Assembly (NCBI RefSeq): GCF_018847975.1
Contig: NZ_CP072597.1
Location: 806,001 to 870,000, forward strand
Reading direction: 5' to 3'
Length of the DNA: 64,000 nt
Source: Lysobacter sp. K5869
GTDB lineage: Bacteria > Pseudomonadota > Gammaproteobacteria > Xanthomonadales > Xanthomonadaceae
Within the stretch, counting starts at the first letter, position 1; each line of letters opens with the position of its first letter. The notes beneath the pieces were generated by a model that saw only the letters and a program-made list of their open reading frames with translations, was not told the DNA's origin and did no database searches. Made by a program: the position numbers and the translations under genes. Positions 17,853 to 26,561 of this stretch are shown here, one piece after another.

Positions 17853-18413
17853 ATGCACGCATGGATCAGTTCCACCCACAAGCGATTCGCCTTCGTTCTC
17901 GCAGCAACGCTCGCGTTGCTCCCGTTCACCGCCAGTGCCCAGTTCGACCCTCCCACGCCCGTCCAAGGCATGTATCTCCAGATCGCCTCGCGCTGCGTAA
18001 CGCCAACCTCAACCGGAGGCGTTGTTCTCGGCCCCTGCTACACGAACGACCAGAAGTGGAAGTTCTATGGCGTCCGAAAGAACTGGCGGGGGTTCTGGGA
18101 CGTTTTCATGATTCGAAACGACGCGCTCGGCATGTGCTTGGCCATCAAGGGGACCGATTGGCGAGACAACGCCCCCCTTGAGCCAAGGGCATGCTCTGCG
18201 ACAACCGTTCCTGTCGCGGACATGCTGTGGTTCCGCGAAGATGCCATCGAACCCGATGGCTGGAATCTGGCCAGCCAGACCAAGTGGCGCAACATCTATA
18301 GCACCAAGTGTATGGATGCAGGCGACCGACACCTCGGCATTCAACTAACCCAGTGGACCTGTGCGGGAAGCAGTTGGGGCCCGCAAGACTTCACCGGGTA
18401 CTTCTACTACTGA
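17853..18413 (+). CDS. Secreted ricin B lectin-like protein (phage cargo, moron)
   Basis: The 186-residue protein is on the strand opposite to all surrounding tail genes. The start at 17853 has GGAG about 9 nt upstream; upstream ATGs at 17811 and 17838 have weaker sites. Residues 1-25 are a Sec signal peptide (ASA/Q cleavage). The mature part has ricin-type repeats with paired Cys: YLQIASRCV, MCLAIKGTDW, STKCMDAGDRHLGIQLTQWTC. It probably binds carbohydrate outside the cytoplasm in the lysogen. It carries its own terminator and sits between two copies of the tape-measure 3' end. Confidence 0.75.
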   Translation: MHAWISSTHKRFAFVLAATLALLPFTASAQFDPPTPVQGMYLQIASRCVTPTSTGGVVLGPCYTNDQKWKFYGVRKNWRGFWDVFMIRNDALGMCLAIKGTDWRDNAPLEPRACSATTVPVADMLWFREDAIEPDGWNLASQTKWRNIYSTKCMDAGDRHLGIQLTQWTCAGSSWGPQDFTGYFYY

Positions 18414-18445
18414 CCAGCCAACGGCCTGCCTATTGCAGTCGTTTC

Positions 18446-18482
18446 CGCACCGCTCTCTGCAGTATCTGTAGAGAGCGGTGCG
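18446..18482 (+). terminator. Terminator-like hairpin of the lectin-like gene
   Basis: A 13-bp perfect inverted repeat (CGCACCGCTCTCT at 18446-18458, AGAGAGCGGTGCG at 18470-18482) with an 11-nt loop lies 33 nt after the stop. No good T-tract follows. It faces the oppositely transcribed tape-measure gene and may work in both directions. Confidence 0.6.
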
Positions 18483-18507
18483 TTCCGAGCAATTCGATCT
18501 CAGCTCG

Positions 18508-21192
18508 CTACCCTAGATCCTGCCGGACAGTCGGAGCATTGGCCCTGATCGTGGAAAGGATCACCTGTCGTCCCGCTTGCGTGCCCATCACATTCACGAT
18601 CTCACGCGGGTCCAGGTACAGGACATTCGTGATCTGCGAGGAGCGCGGCTCGGCGGCACTGGCGGCGGATCGCTCCGACACCGACCGGTGTGCGACGGAG
18701 GGCGCGGTCGGAGCCGGCGACACAAAGCCCCCTCCGGCGTACCCGCGCAGCCCGTCCAATGCGGCCATACCGATACGGTTGAACCGCTCCAAGAACGACC
18801 GCGCACCTGGCTGGCGCACGACTTCCCGGCGATTGACGAACTCGCCGCGGTGGACGATGCCAGCCGGCGCGTACTTCGGGCCGATGCCGGTAAATCCGCC
18901 GGATGCGAAGAAGCCACTCGCGCCCTTGGTCGCATTGGCGGCCAGCAGGGTGGCCGCGGCCGTCTGCATCGCAGTGGCCGCCTTCATCACCACCCCACCG
19001 GCCACGCCCAACGCTACCGAAGCTCCGGTGATCGGGGTGGCATAGGCGGCGCCGGCGGCCGCGGCTTGGACCGGGTCTGGCTGCGCGAGATCGGGCGTTT
19101 TGCCCCCTCCCGCGATCTTGCCTACAACCGACATCAGCTTCGCCGTCGCGAAGGCGGCCAGTTGCTGCGACGCCAACTGCGCCAAGGACCGGGCCATGTC
19201 CTGCACCAATCCCGTCAGTGCTTGCCGCAACGTCAACGTACCGGTAGCGAGCCCTTCCAACGCATTGCCAAGGCCCGTCTCGAAACCATTGGTCAGCGTT
19301 ACCACCAACTCATTCGACTGCGTCTTCAGCGCAGCGACCTGTGCCGTCAGATTCTTGACCCGCTCGATCGCTTCGGGTGAAGCGGTCTTCGCGGCCAGGG
19401 CATCCATCTTGGGCAGCAGCTGATCGACTTCGGCCGCGGTGCGGCCATGCAGATCCAGCAGTTCACGGCGCGCGCCGATCTCAGTCAGCAGGCCCGCCTG
19501 TTGACGGGTCTGGATCGACTGCTCCTGACGCGACTGATCGCCAAAGACGCGCTCGATCCGCGCTTCCAGTTCCTGCAGTTCCGCCTGTGCGGACTCGGTG
19601 TCGATGTGTAGTCGCAGCGTCGATTCACCGACGACGCCCAGACGCTTCATGTCCGCGATCAGTGGCGCGTATTGCGCCGTTAGCTCACGCTCGCGTGCGT
19701 CCTTCTCTTTGCCTTGAATACGAAGCAAGGCGTTCTGCGCGGAGGTGACTGCATCGGCTAATTCTTGCCGTCGTGCCTTGTCTTTGCGCTCCTGCTCGTC
19801 GCGCTCCTTATCTTGCTTCGACTTCTGGGAGCCGCTTTTGTCCTTGCCCTTCTTGTCGCCGACCTTTCCAGCCGCATCCGCGATGGTCTTGGCGTTCGCG
19901 GCAAAGTCGCGCGCCGGCTCGGCGTCTGCGCTGGTCTTCCACAGCAGTTCGATCTGCTGATTGGCCTTGTCGATCTCCTCGGACATGTCGCCGCCGGCTG
20001 CACGCCACGCCTCAGCGGTCTGGCGCGCGAGCCCCTTAGCGTCGTTCAATGCCTGCTGTTGAACCTGGAAGAACTGCGATGGTCCCGAGAAATCGAACTG
20101 CGCTACCTTCTTGACCGACTCGACGTAAGCAACGATCACCCGCCCGTTGAGCGCGAGGTACTGGCCGAGGTTCTCGATGCTCACCAATAGGGCCGCGATG
20201 ACGCGGCCGACGATCTGAAATCCTAGTTTCAGACCGATGAGCGCAGTACCGACCACCCGGACGATCGATACCAGCGCGTTGAGCTTCTGCCCCGCGGTGT
20301 CCGTCGTGCCGCCCGCGGTGACCAGGGCGGCGTTGTAGTTAGAGATGAAGGTCGCAAGCGACGACAACTCCGTGGAGAAGGCGCCGGCCGCGCCGGTCGC
20401 GCGCTCTGTATCGCCGATGGTGATGGTGAATGCATTACTCAGCTGCGTCAGTGCGCCACCGATGGTCAGGGGAAGCTTCGCGAACTCCTCGGAGATCGAC
20501 TTGCCCTGGCTCTGGATCGCCCGAAGCACCACCGCCGTGGTCAGCTTGCCCTCGGCCGCGAGCTTCTTGAGATTGTCCGCGCCTTCGACGCCCAGGTCTT
20601 TCAGGCCCGCCTTCAGCGCCTCGGCCAATCGCGGCGTCTGTTCGAGGACCGAATTCAGTTCTTCGCCGCCCAGCCGCCCCGTCGACAAGCCCTGACCCAA
20701 CTGCATCAATGCGGCCTCGCCGGAGGCTGCGGAGGTGAAGCTCAGCGCTACCGCTTGGGAGATCGTCTGCGTCAGGCCGAGCAGTTGATCCTGGCTCAGC
20801 TTGAGCGCTTGCGTGCTGCGCTCGACGCGGGCATAGAGGTCGACGGTCGCCGCCAACGGCTGGCGAGTCGCCTGCGCGATCTGCTGGACGCCGCTGTACG
20901 CGGTGTTGAATTCCTCCTGACTCTTGGTCGCCAGCTTCAGGCGGCCTTGCAGGGTGACCGCTTCGTCGGCGACGCGCGCGAGCGCCTGTACCGATCGCAG
21001 CGACAAATAGCCAGCGGCGATTCCCCGAATTTCGGACTGCAAGCCCGTCAGGCTGGCCTGCGCCTTGCGCCCGGCAGCCTGCGACTCGTTCGCGAACGAG
21101 CGCACGCGGGCGCCGGCTTGCTGGAGCGCAGCATTCAGCGCCGCTGCGTTGCCTCGCAGCAACAGCGTGATCGTAGTATCGCGATTGGCCAT
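18508..21192 (-). CDS. Phage tail tape measure protein
   Basis: This 894-residue protein starts at ATG 21190-21192 (MANRDTTITLLLRGNAAALN). It shows the tape-measure pattern: N-terminal helical TMP domain (about 60-260, with SGEAALMQLGQGLSTGRLGGEELNSVLEQTPRLAEAL), hydrophobic middle, Lys/Glu coiled coil around 460-560, and a Gly/Ala-rich C-terminus. The length is compatible with a siphophage tail of ordinary length. It is required for tail length control and DNA ejection. It follows the chaperone and lysis genes, and its 3' end is partly duplicated at 17633-17740. Confidence 0.93.
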   Translation of the reverse strand: MANRDTTITLLLRGNAAALNAALQQAGARVRSFANESQAAGRKAQASLTGLQSEIRGIAAGYLSLRSVQALARVADEAVTLQGRLKLATKSQEEFNTAYSGVQQIAQATRQPLAATVDLYARVERSTQALKLSQDQLLGLTQTISQAVALSFTSAASGEAALMQLGQGLSTGRLGGEELNSVLEQTPRLAEALKAGLKDLGVEGADNLKKLAAEGKLTTAVVLRAIQSQGKSISEEFAKLPLTIGGALTQLSNAFTITIGDTERATGAAGAFSTELSSLATFISNYNAALVTAGGTTDTAGQKLNALVSIVRVVGTALIGLKLGFQIVGRVIAALLVSIENLGQYLALNGRVIVAYVESVKKVAQFDFSGPSQFFQVQQQALNDAKGLARQTAEAWRAAGGDMSEEIDKANQQIELLWKTSADAEPARDFAANAKTIADAAGKVGDKKGKDKSGSQKSKQDKERDEQERKDKARRQELADAVTSAQNALLRIQGKEKDARERELTAQYAPLIADMKRLGVVGESTLRLHIDTESAQAELQELEARIERVFGDQSRQEQSIQTRQQAGLLTEIGARRELLDLHGRTAAEVDQLLPKMDALAAKTASPEAIERVKNLTAQVAALKTQSNELVVTLTNGFETGLGNALEGLATGTLTLRQALTGLVQDMARSLAQLASQQLAAFATAKLMSVVGKIAGGGKTPDLAQPDPVQAAAAGAAYATPITGASVALGVAGGVVMKAATAMQTAAATLLAANATKGASGFFASGGFTGIGPKYAPAGIVHRGEFVNRREVVRQPGARSFLERFNRIGMAALDGLRGYAGGGFVSPAPTAPSVAHRSVSERSAASAAEPRSSQITNVLYLDPREIVNVMGTQAGRQVILSTIRANAPTVRQDLG

Positions 21193-21360
21193 TCGGAACG
21201 CGCAGGGCAGCGCCGGCCCTGCCGCAATGCGGCTGAGCAATCAGGCTGGAAAGGTGGGGATGGGCGGCGCGGGCCGCAGAAAGCACCTCCGCCTATGCGG
21301 CGGAGGGGTGCCGAGTCACCGAACGGTTCGGCAGAACGAGGAAGAGATCGAGCAGCGCGG

Positions 21361-21495
21361 TCAGACCGACAAGTGGCTGGGAGCCGACGCGGTCGGCGCC
21401 TTCGCCGTGTCGCCCGGGGGCAGCAAATTGGGCGGCTTGCAGCCGGCGCAGGCGAGCAGAACCAGGGCCAGAACGATGGTGGCGCGAGCTTTCAT
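21361..21495 (-). CDS. Small lipoprotein, possibly an Rz1-like spanin
   Basis: The 44-residue protein has a Lys-Arg start, a hydrophobic segment and a lipobox (LACAGC), so the mature protein begins at Cys19. The ~26-residue tail is Pro-rich (PPNLLPPGDTAKAP), as in outer-membrane spanin subunits. It lies near the lysis genes, separated from the endolysin by the cyclase gene. No Rz partner was found, so an Rz1 role is only inferred. Confidence 0.6.
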   Translation of the reverse strand: MKARATIVLALVLLACAGCKPPNLLPPGDTAKAPTASAPSHLSV

Positions 21496-21620
21496 GACGG
21501 AATCCTCTGTTGGGCGACATGCGGTCCCGGCCTGCCCGGCCTTGGGCTGGCCACCGCATCCCAATGTAGCCCCGCCGGGCTAACCCGCTTTAGAGGACGG
21601 AGCGGAGAGCTTGATCCCAC

Positions 21621-23309
21621 TCACAGATCGAGCTGGCCGACCCCTTCGATGTGCCGTTCGCCACCGTAGCCGGTGACCCTGGCCCGGCCTTCGGCTTTGC
21701 TTCGGTAGAGCGCCTCGTCGGCCCGCCGCAGCAGGGTTTCGGAGGAGTCCCCCGGTCGAAGGTCCGCGACACCCATCGACAATCCCAGCGGCACGGTGGC
21801 CCCGTCGATGGCCAGCGGATTCCGGCTGACTGTCTCGCGGAGCGCACCCGCCAAGACCAACGCCTCGGACTGATGCAGTCCGATCAGCACCAACAGCATT
21901 TCATCGCCACCATAGCGCGCGACCAAATGGCCCGTGGGCAGCCAGTTGCGTATCCGGAGCGCCACGATGCGCAGTGCTTCATCGCCCGCGGAATGTCCGT
22001 ACAGATCGTTGATGGATTTGAAGTGGTCGATGTCGACAAACACTACCGACAACGGCGAGCCGGCGGCGTGCGCCTTCTCGATGTTGATCCGTAGCATGTC
22101 CTCGACCGCGTCGCGCGTGATCACGCCGGTGAGCTTGTCGTAGGTCCACCGGCGCTGAGCGGCATCCCGGTCTACACGAAGCTGCTCCAGCCGCGCGGTG
22201 AGGCCGAGCATCAAGCCCAAGCCGCTCGCTGCCAAGCCAATCGGGAACCCATCGATGGCCCAACCGGGCATCGCCCACCAGTTCTGGTAGCCGCCGACCA
22301 TCGCCACCAAAACCACCATGACCGGCGCCCATGCGAGCAACAGATACATCGCGTCCAATTGCCGGCGGCGTAGCGCCCGAAAGATCGCAACCGCGATCCC
22401 GCCGAAGGCGACGAGCATGACGGTATTTCCGAAGTAAGCACTAAACGTCGTTACATGAATCACCGAGATCAGCAACAGGCCGCCCAGCAGCGCGCTGCAC
22501 ACATTCAGCAGTCGTGCGACACGGGGCTGCTGAACCTGCAGTTGCAGAAAGAACATCAGGAAGCGAATGCCCGTTAGGACCGCCGCTGTGTTGATGACGA
22601 TATTGGTTCGCCGGTCCATCGCGAACTCGGCCAGCGCGGGGAATACGCGGATCTCGCCGCCTTCGATCATCAGGTTGGCGAGCTGGGCCAGCAACGTGAT
22701 GCCCAGATAGGCATACCCATGCTCGCGCAACGCGGCGAAGTAGCCGAACGAGATCAGCGCGACAATGAAAAGGGCAACCAGTACGGAGGCGCGGAACTGT
22801 GCGTACTGGACATCGCCAGCATGCACCGTCGCCATCGGCTCCACCGACAACTCCGAGGCGATCAAATTCGGCGAGGTAATCCGCAGGTACAGCACGTCGC
22901 CGGGCTTGAGGCCCGCGTTTAACGGCACCACCAGCGCGCGCGCGGAGTGCAGCAACTCGGACTCGGGGCCGAAGGCGGTACGGTTCGCTGGAACGCGTTC
23001 GCCGGGCTGCCACACTTCCAAGCGCTTCTGATTCGGCGGCGACAGGACGAGTTGGGGTAGCGCCCGATCTGCGGGCAGGTCGCCCAGGACTACCCGCCAC
23101 CACTGGGGCGCCGGGCGCGGGATCACGATGCTGGTGCCGTCGACCTTGCGGAACTCCTGATCGTAGGCACCGGCCAGCACTTCGTCCGGCTGCGCGCCCT
23201 GGCGATCCAACCGTTCTAGTCGCAGCGACGCCGCATGAGCACTGCCGACGAGCAGCGCCAGTAGCAGGAGCAGCAGGCTGGCCCAGCATCGGGACGCAAA
23301 GGTCCGCAT
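21621..23309 (-). CDS. Membrane diguanylate cyclase (7TM-DISM type sensor + GGDEF)
   Basis: This 562-residue protein starts at ATG 23307-23309 behind AGGGAGGGAG. It has a signal peptide (1-24, SAHA) and a periplasmic DISM-like beta domain to about 180. Seven hydrophobic helices span roughly 190-370 and a GGDEF domain lies at about 400-555. The active-site loop is GGDEM (about 466-470), with Met for Phe, and the preceding RxxD inhibitory site is absent. VFVDIDHFKSINDLYGHSAGDEALR is well conserved, so cyclase activity is likely. It lies between the endolysin and the tape measure inside the phage late operon. It resembles host genes, so it is probably captured cargo that could raise c-di-GMP in the lysogen. 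Confidence 0.88.
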   Translation of the reverse strand: MRTFASRCWASLLLLLLALLVGSAHAASLRLERLDRQGAQPDEVLAGAYDQEFRKVDGTSIVIPRPAPQWWRVVLGDLPADRALPQLVLSPPNQKRLEVWQPGERVPANRTAFGPESELLHSARALVVPLNAGLKPGDVLYLRITSPNLIASELSVEPMATVHAGDVQYAQFRASVLVALFIVALISFGYFAALREHGYAYLGITLLAQLANLMIEGGEIRVFPALAEFAMDRRTNIVINTAAVLTGIRFLMFFLQLQVQQPRVARLLNVCSALLGGLLLISVIHVTTFSAYFGNTVMLVAFGGIAVAIFRALRRRQLDAMYLLLAWAPVMVVLVAMVGGYQNWWAMPGWAIDGFPIGLAASGLGLMLGLTARLEQLRVDRDAAQRRWTYDKLTGVITRDAVEDMLRINIEKAHAAGSPLSVVFVDIDHFKSINDLYGHSAGDEALRIVALRIRNWLPTGHLVARYGGDEMLLVLIGLHQSEALVLAGALRETVSRNPLAIDGATVPLGLSMGVADLRPGDSSETLLRRADEALYRSKAEGRARVTGYGGERHIEGVGQLDL

Positions 23310-23471
23310 CGAACTCCCTCCCTGAGGGTTTCGCGAGAATAGCGACGCCACGGGGAGGGCTAGGTGCGCCGGGTCACGGTTCCTCGTCGGGCCAAGAAGA
23401 AAACGGCGTTGACTAGCGAATGCCGTCACTTTCTTCGATTTTTCGAAGACGTTTCGCCAGCCAGACCACCA

Positions 23472-23948
23472 TCATGCGACTTGGCCGCCTGCCTTTTGGT
23501 AGACCGCCAGCAACGCTTCCAGCGGCAGTTCCCGCTGGCCGTAGCCGGCGTTCGGCAGCGACGCCCAGGTCTTGCGGGACTTTCGGACCGCCGAGCTGAT
23601 CCAGCCCTTCTTGATGTCGGCCAGCGACCCGTTCTCGCGCAACAGTTCGATGGCGGCGCGGTCCTGCGACGCCGGACCGAAGTCCGGCAGTTTCAGCCGG
23701 ATTTGAAGGCTGTTCCAGGTCCGCCACAGGAACTGATAACGGCCGGCGGCGGTGGAGTGAATCCGGTACTTCGGCAGCCAGACCTTGATGCGTGGATGGT
23801 GGGCGAAGTCCGTGAACCGATCACCGCCCACCAGCACGTCGTACCCACCGATAACGCTGAACCGCTCGACGCCCTCGGCGTGCGCGATCATGTCCAGGAA
23901 CGCCACGACATTCTGGCCACCCGCCTGCTCAGCGATCAGACGTGCCAT
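23472..23948 (-). CDS. Endolysin, lambda R-type transglycosylase
   Basis: The 158-residue protein starts at ATG 23946-23948. It aligns by eye with lambda R: FLDMIAHAEG with catalytic Glu25, GYDVLVGGDRFTDFAHHPR, STAAGRYQFL, NAGYGQRELPLEALLAVYQKAGG. It cleaves the glycan strands of peptidoglycan to release the phage. The start overlaps the end of the holin by 20 nt. No signal peptide, so release depends on the holin. Confidence 0.93.
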   Translation of the reverse strand: MARLIAEQAGGQNVVAFLDMIAHAEGVERFSVIGGYDVLVGGDRFTDFAHHPRIKVWLPKYRIHSTAAGRYQFLWRTWNSLQIRLKLPDFGPASQDRAAIELLRENGSLADIKKGWISSAVRKSRKTWASLPNAGYGQRELPLEALLAVYQKAGGQVA

Positions 23949-24150
23949 CGGCGCCTCGCTGCTGGAACAGACGGCCAAACAAACCCAGCACCAGAACGCC
24001 TGCGGTGATGTACGTGGCAACCCGATCCGGCACATGCACGCGCAGATCGTCGGGGATGTTCAGCCAGACGCCTTGCACCGCCAGCGCCAGGCTCATCGCC
24101 TGCACGCTCAGAAAGCGCCACGCATGGCGCCAGTTCTCGATCAACTTCAT
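23929..24150 (-). CDS. Holin (DUF7940-like)
   Basis: The 73-residue protein has two hydrophobic segments (FLSVQAMSLALAVQGVWL and ATYITAGVLVLGLFGRLF) and a short charged C-terminus. This pattern is typical of small two-helix holins. The N-terminal MKLIENWRHAWRF is common in holins of related phages. It overlaps both the GT frame upstream and the endolysin downstream, forming a tight lysis pair. Confidence 0.82.
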   Translation of the reverse strand: MKLIENWRHAWRFLSVQAMSLALAVQGVWLNIPDDLRVHVPDRVATYITAGVLVLGLFGRLFQQRGADGTSDR

Positions 24151-24763
24151 AGGGGTTCCCGAAGGGAGTGGATAAGGGCAGCGACGTCGGCTCCGCCAGC
24201 GAAGCCGGCGTTCACGTCTTCAATGCGCTCGGCACGCAGCGCGCGCGCGCGCTGGATCGCAGCGCGGTAGAACAAGGCGAGCTGGCGCGCGGTCGCGCAC
24301 TCGATCCACGGCCAGTCGTGGCCGTGATCGATCAGCGTGGCGAGGACACTGGGCCAGTCGCTACCGGGGCCGCCCGCCGCAGTTCCACCGCCGCCAGCAC
24401 GCGCTGCAGAAAAAAATCTGCATTGACTGCCCAGAACGTCAGCAGCAACAGATCGCCTTGTGCACCGGGCAGTGCATGGACCCACTCGGCCGACTGATCG
24501 CAGGCTTGGGCGAGCAGGGCAATCGTGGCGGCCGGATGTGCCGCGCAGACCCGATGCAGACGGCCCAGGTCGACGTTGCCGTCCTCCGTCTGCTCGACCA
24601 GGTCGGCGACCAGCGCCGCAATTTCGGCATGCAATCGCAGGCTTTCGAAGAAGCCAATTTCGCGCACGGTTACGCTGCGCCCACCGATGGGCAGCGTGCG
24701 GTTCGGCTCCAAGATGGTCAGGTCGTCGGCCGGGGGAGCCCGGCGCTTTACCTTGCGCGCCAT
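24147..24763 (-). CDS. Tail assembly chaperone GT (-1 frameshift product)
   Basis: Slipping -1 at the T7 run (24410-24416) after residue 118 of the G protein joins it to a second frame that stops at 24147. The resulting GT-like fusion is 205 residues. The T-specific part (87 residues, SAARAGGGGTAAGGPGSDWP...) has a helical body (WIECATARQLALFYRAAIQR). In lambda, GT made by -1 frameshifting links tail tube protein to the tape measure. The T frame has no credible start of its own, which supports frameshifting. Confidence 0.85.
24332..24763 (-). CDS. Tail assembly chaperone G
   Basis: This 143-residue acidic/helical protein (MARKVKRRAPPADDLTILEPNRTLPIGG) stops at 24332 when no frameshift occurs. 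The body (VTVREIGFFESLRLHAEIAALVADL) fits the phage G-chaperone class rather than an enzyme. Its start overlaps the stop of the major tail protein. It shares its first 118 residues with GT. Confidence 0.85.
   Translation of the reverse strand: MARKVKRRAPPADDLTILEPNRTLPIGGRSVTVREIGFFESLRLHAEIAALVADLVEQTEDGNVDLGRLHRVCAAHPAATIALLAQACDQSAEWVHALPGAQGDLLLLTFWAVNADFFLQRVLAAVELRRAAPVATGPVSSPR
24410..24416 (-). promoter_or_regulatory. Slippery heptamer T TTT TTT for -1 frameshifting
   Basis: On the minus strand the G frame reads GAT TTT TTT CTG (D116 F117 F118), so a tRNA pair can slip back one base on seven T residues. The G frame stops 26 codons later, while the -1 frame stays open to 24147. The same organisation is known in lambda G-GT and in many siphophages. 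Confidence 0.85.
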
Positions 24764-25521
24764 CAGCCGGTCACGAGCTCGATCCGGCCGAAACCACCCA
24801 ACTCGGGGTCCAACGCGCGGGATTCATCGAACAGCGCGGCACCGGAGAGTTGCAAGCTGCCCCACTCCTCCGAGATCAGCGCCAGCTGCTCAATGGGATT
24901 GAATGTCAGGCGGTACAGCGTCACCTTGGCGCGCTGGCCGGTGACGGTATTGATGCCGTCGAGGAACAACATCCGCTCCGGCGGCGGGGTCGTGAACAGC
25001 GCGATGTTGACCGTCTCGCCGTACTGGTAGGTCGCCTTGTAGGGCTGGGTGAATCCATCGACCTTCCGTAGCCCGACCACGCCGGCCGTGGGCGATTCGG
25101 TCCACCAATTCGCCGCGGGAATCGTCACCGGCGGATTGGCGCTGTCGGTCAACGATAGTTCGCTGATGTGGCCGCGGTCGAGCGCGACCAGGTCGCCCGC
25201 CTTGAGGCCGGCCGGCAGCAGTTCATTGCTGACCGCGCCGGCAGGCACGGTCGCCGGCAACGCGTACAAGCCCTCGGCCAAGTTCTCCGCGGTGGCTTCG
25301 TCCAGCGTCAGATTGACGTTCGCGGTCTTGGATTGGACGAGCCGGCCATACAGCAAGCGATTGCCGCTGAAGGATTCGAACTTGTCCGAATTTTGGACTT
25401 CCAGGGCGAGTTCCAGCTGCGGCGCATTGCCGACCCAGCGCAGCGGACCGGGCTTGCCCGTGGACTGGCGCTGGGCGAGGTAAACCTTACCCTGGAACGA
25501 AAACAGATTCGGCGCGGCCAT
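24763..25521 (-). CDS. Major tail (tube) protein, V-like
   Basis: The 252-residue protein starts MAAPNLFSFQGKVYLAQR and has the beta-rich composition of tail tube proteins. It has a typical LFSFQGKVYLA start and TANVNLTLDEAT and SLQLSGAAL strands. The gene order is minor tail protein - this - chaperone G/GT, as in lambda (Z-U-V-G-T). It polymerises into the tail tube. Its stop overlaps the G start. Confidence 0.88.
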   Translation of the reverse strand: MAAPNLFSFQGKVYLAQRQSTGKPGPLRWVGNAPQLELALEVQNSDKFESFSGNRLLYGRLVQSKTANVNLTLDEATAENLAEGLYALPATVPAGAVSNELLPAGLKAGDLVALDRGHISELSLTDSANPPVTIPAANWWTESPTAGVVGLRKVDGFTQPYKATYQYGETVNIALFTTPPPERMLFLDGINTVTGQRAKVTLYRLTFNPIEQLALISEEWGSLQLSGAALFDESRALDPELGGFGRIELVTG

Positions 25522-25575
25522 CGGGTCGCGTGCTCCTATATATAAGGTGTCGAGGGCCGCCGGCTGGCGGCCTGT

Positions 25576-26133
25576 TCAGCGGCGCAGGGAGCGCAGGAGT
25601 TGCCGATCCAGCTCGGCGGTGATGACGTCCAGGCCGGCTTGGGCCATGCGGGCCGGGCGGTCGCCCTTGCGCAGCATCTGGGCCAGCGACGGGCCGAATA
25701 GGGGTTCGATGGGGTAGCGCGGCACCCGCCGCGTGCCGCCGCTGCCGGCCAGGGGCGCGCGCTCCCAGGCTTTGGCGATGCCCTGCCCTCGCCGGCTGCG
25801 GATGAAGCCGTGCGGTTCGTGGCCAGGCCGGTTGCGGAAGATGCGGTAACGCAGGCCAGTCGGTGTCCCGCGCCCGGCAAAGTTCAGCAGGCCGATACCC
25901 CGCACCCGGCCTACCAGCTCAATGCCATCGCGCGTGATCCGCACGCTCAAGCCGTCGCGAATCCGTGCCGCCGAGATGGCGTACTCGGTTTGGATGTCGC
26001 GGCGCGCGATGACCGGCCAGCGGCGACGCAGCGTGCCCAGCGCTCGGCGTTGAACCAGCAACACTTTCGCCGGTAGCGCGCTGATGGCCTTTGCGGCGTC
26101 CAGGGCACCATCGGCATCGATGGAAATCCGCAT
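25576..26133 (-). CDS. Minor tail protein Z-like
   Basis: The 185-residue basic protein starts at ATG 26131-26133, overlapping the previous stop (ATGA). It shows the lambda-Z pattern: N-terminal helix (GALDAAKAISALPAKV), RRALGTLRRRWPVIARRDIQ, VRGIGLLNFAG, FIRSRRGQGIAKAWER and basic C-terminus. It takes part in head-tail joining or tail completion. The longer frame to 26253 is a shadow. Confidence 0.82.
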   Translation of the reverse strand: MRISIDADGALDAAKAISALPAKVLLVQRRALGTLRRRWPVIARRDIQTEYAISAARIRDGLSVRITRDGIELVGRVRGIGLLNFAGRGTPTGLRYRIFRNRPGHEPHGFIRSRRGQGIAKAWERAPLAGSGGTRRVPRYPIEPLFGPSLAQMLRKGDRPARMAQAGLDVITAELDRQLLRSLRR

Positions 26134-26561
26134 CAACGGCGATACCGGACCGTCAGGGTCAGCTGCACCGCGACCACCGCCAAGCCCTCGGGTCGGTCGA
26201 GGAACACGATGTCCTCGACTTGCAGCGGCAGCGCTTGTGGCAACGGAATCCACGCATCGAGTGCGTCTTCAACATCCGCGGCGATTGCGTGCGCGCGTGC
26301 GTGCGCGTCGTTGAGATGGGCCGGCAGAGTGGCTTCGACCATCGCCTGCAGCAGCCGGTGCTGGCCGTGCGGCTTTTGGGTGTCGCGCTGTACGCCCAGC
26401 GCGGCCAGCGTCAGCCCCGGCACGTCGGGATCGGCGTGCTGGGCCGGCTCCAGCGCCACATCGGCGCCGATATCGGTTCGATAGCCACCATCCGTTCGAA
26501 TCTCGGCCAAGCGGACTGCGATGCGCTCCAGCAGCGTCCAGGTCGGTGCCGGCTCAGCCAT
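26133..26561 (-). CDS. Tail terminator / minor tail protein U-like
   Basis: The 142-residue protein starts MAEPAPTWTLLERIAVRLAEIRTDGGYRTDIG. It resembles tail terminators, with a conserved R-I-x-T-D-G-G-Y-R-T block and LDRPEGLAVVAVQLTLTVRYRR at the end. It caps the tail tube at the head side. Its start lies 8 nt inside the upstream connector gene. Confidence 0.8.
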   Translation of the reverse strand: MAEPAPTWTLLERIAVRLAEIRTDGGYRTDIGADVALEPAQHADPDVPGLTLAALGVQRDTQKPHGQHRLLQAMVEATLPAHLNDAHARAHAIAADVEDALDAWIPLPQALPLQVEDIVFLDRPEGLAVVAVQLTLTVRYRR

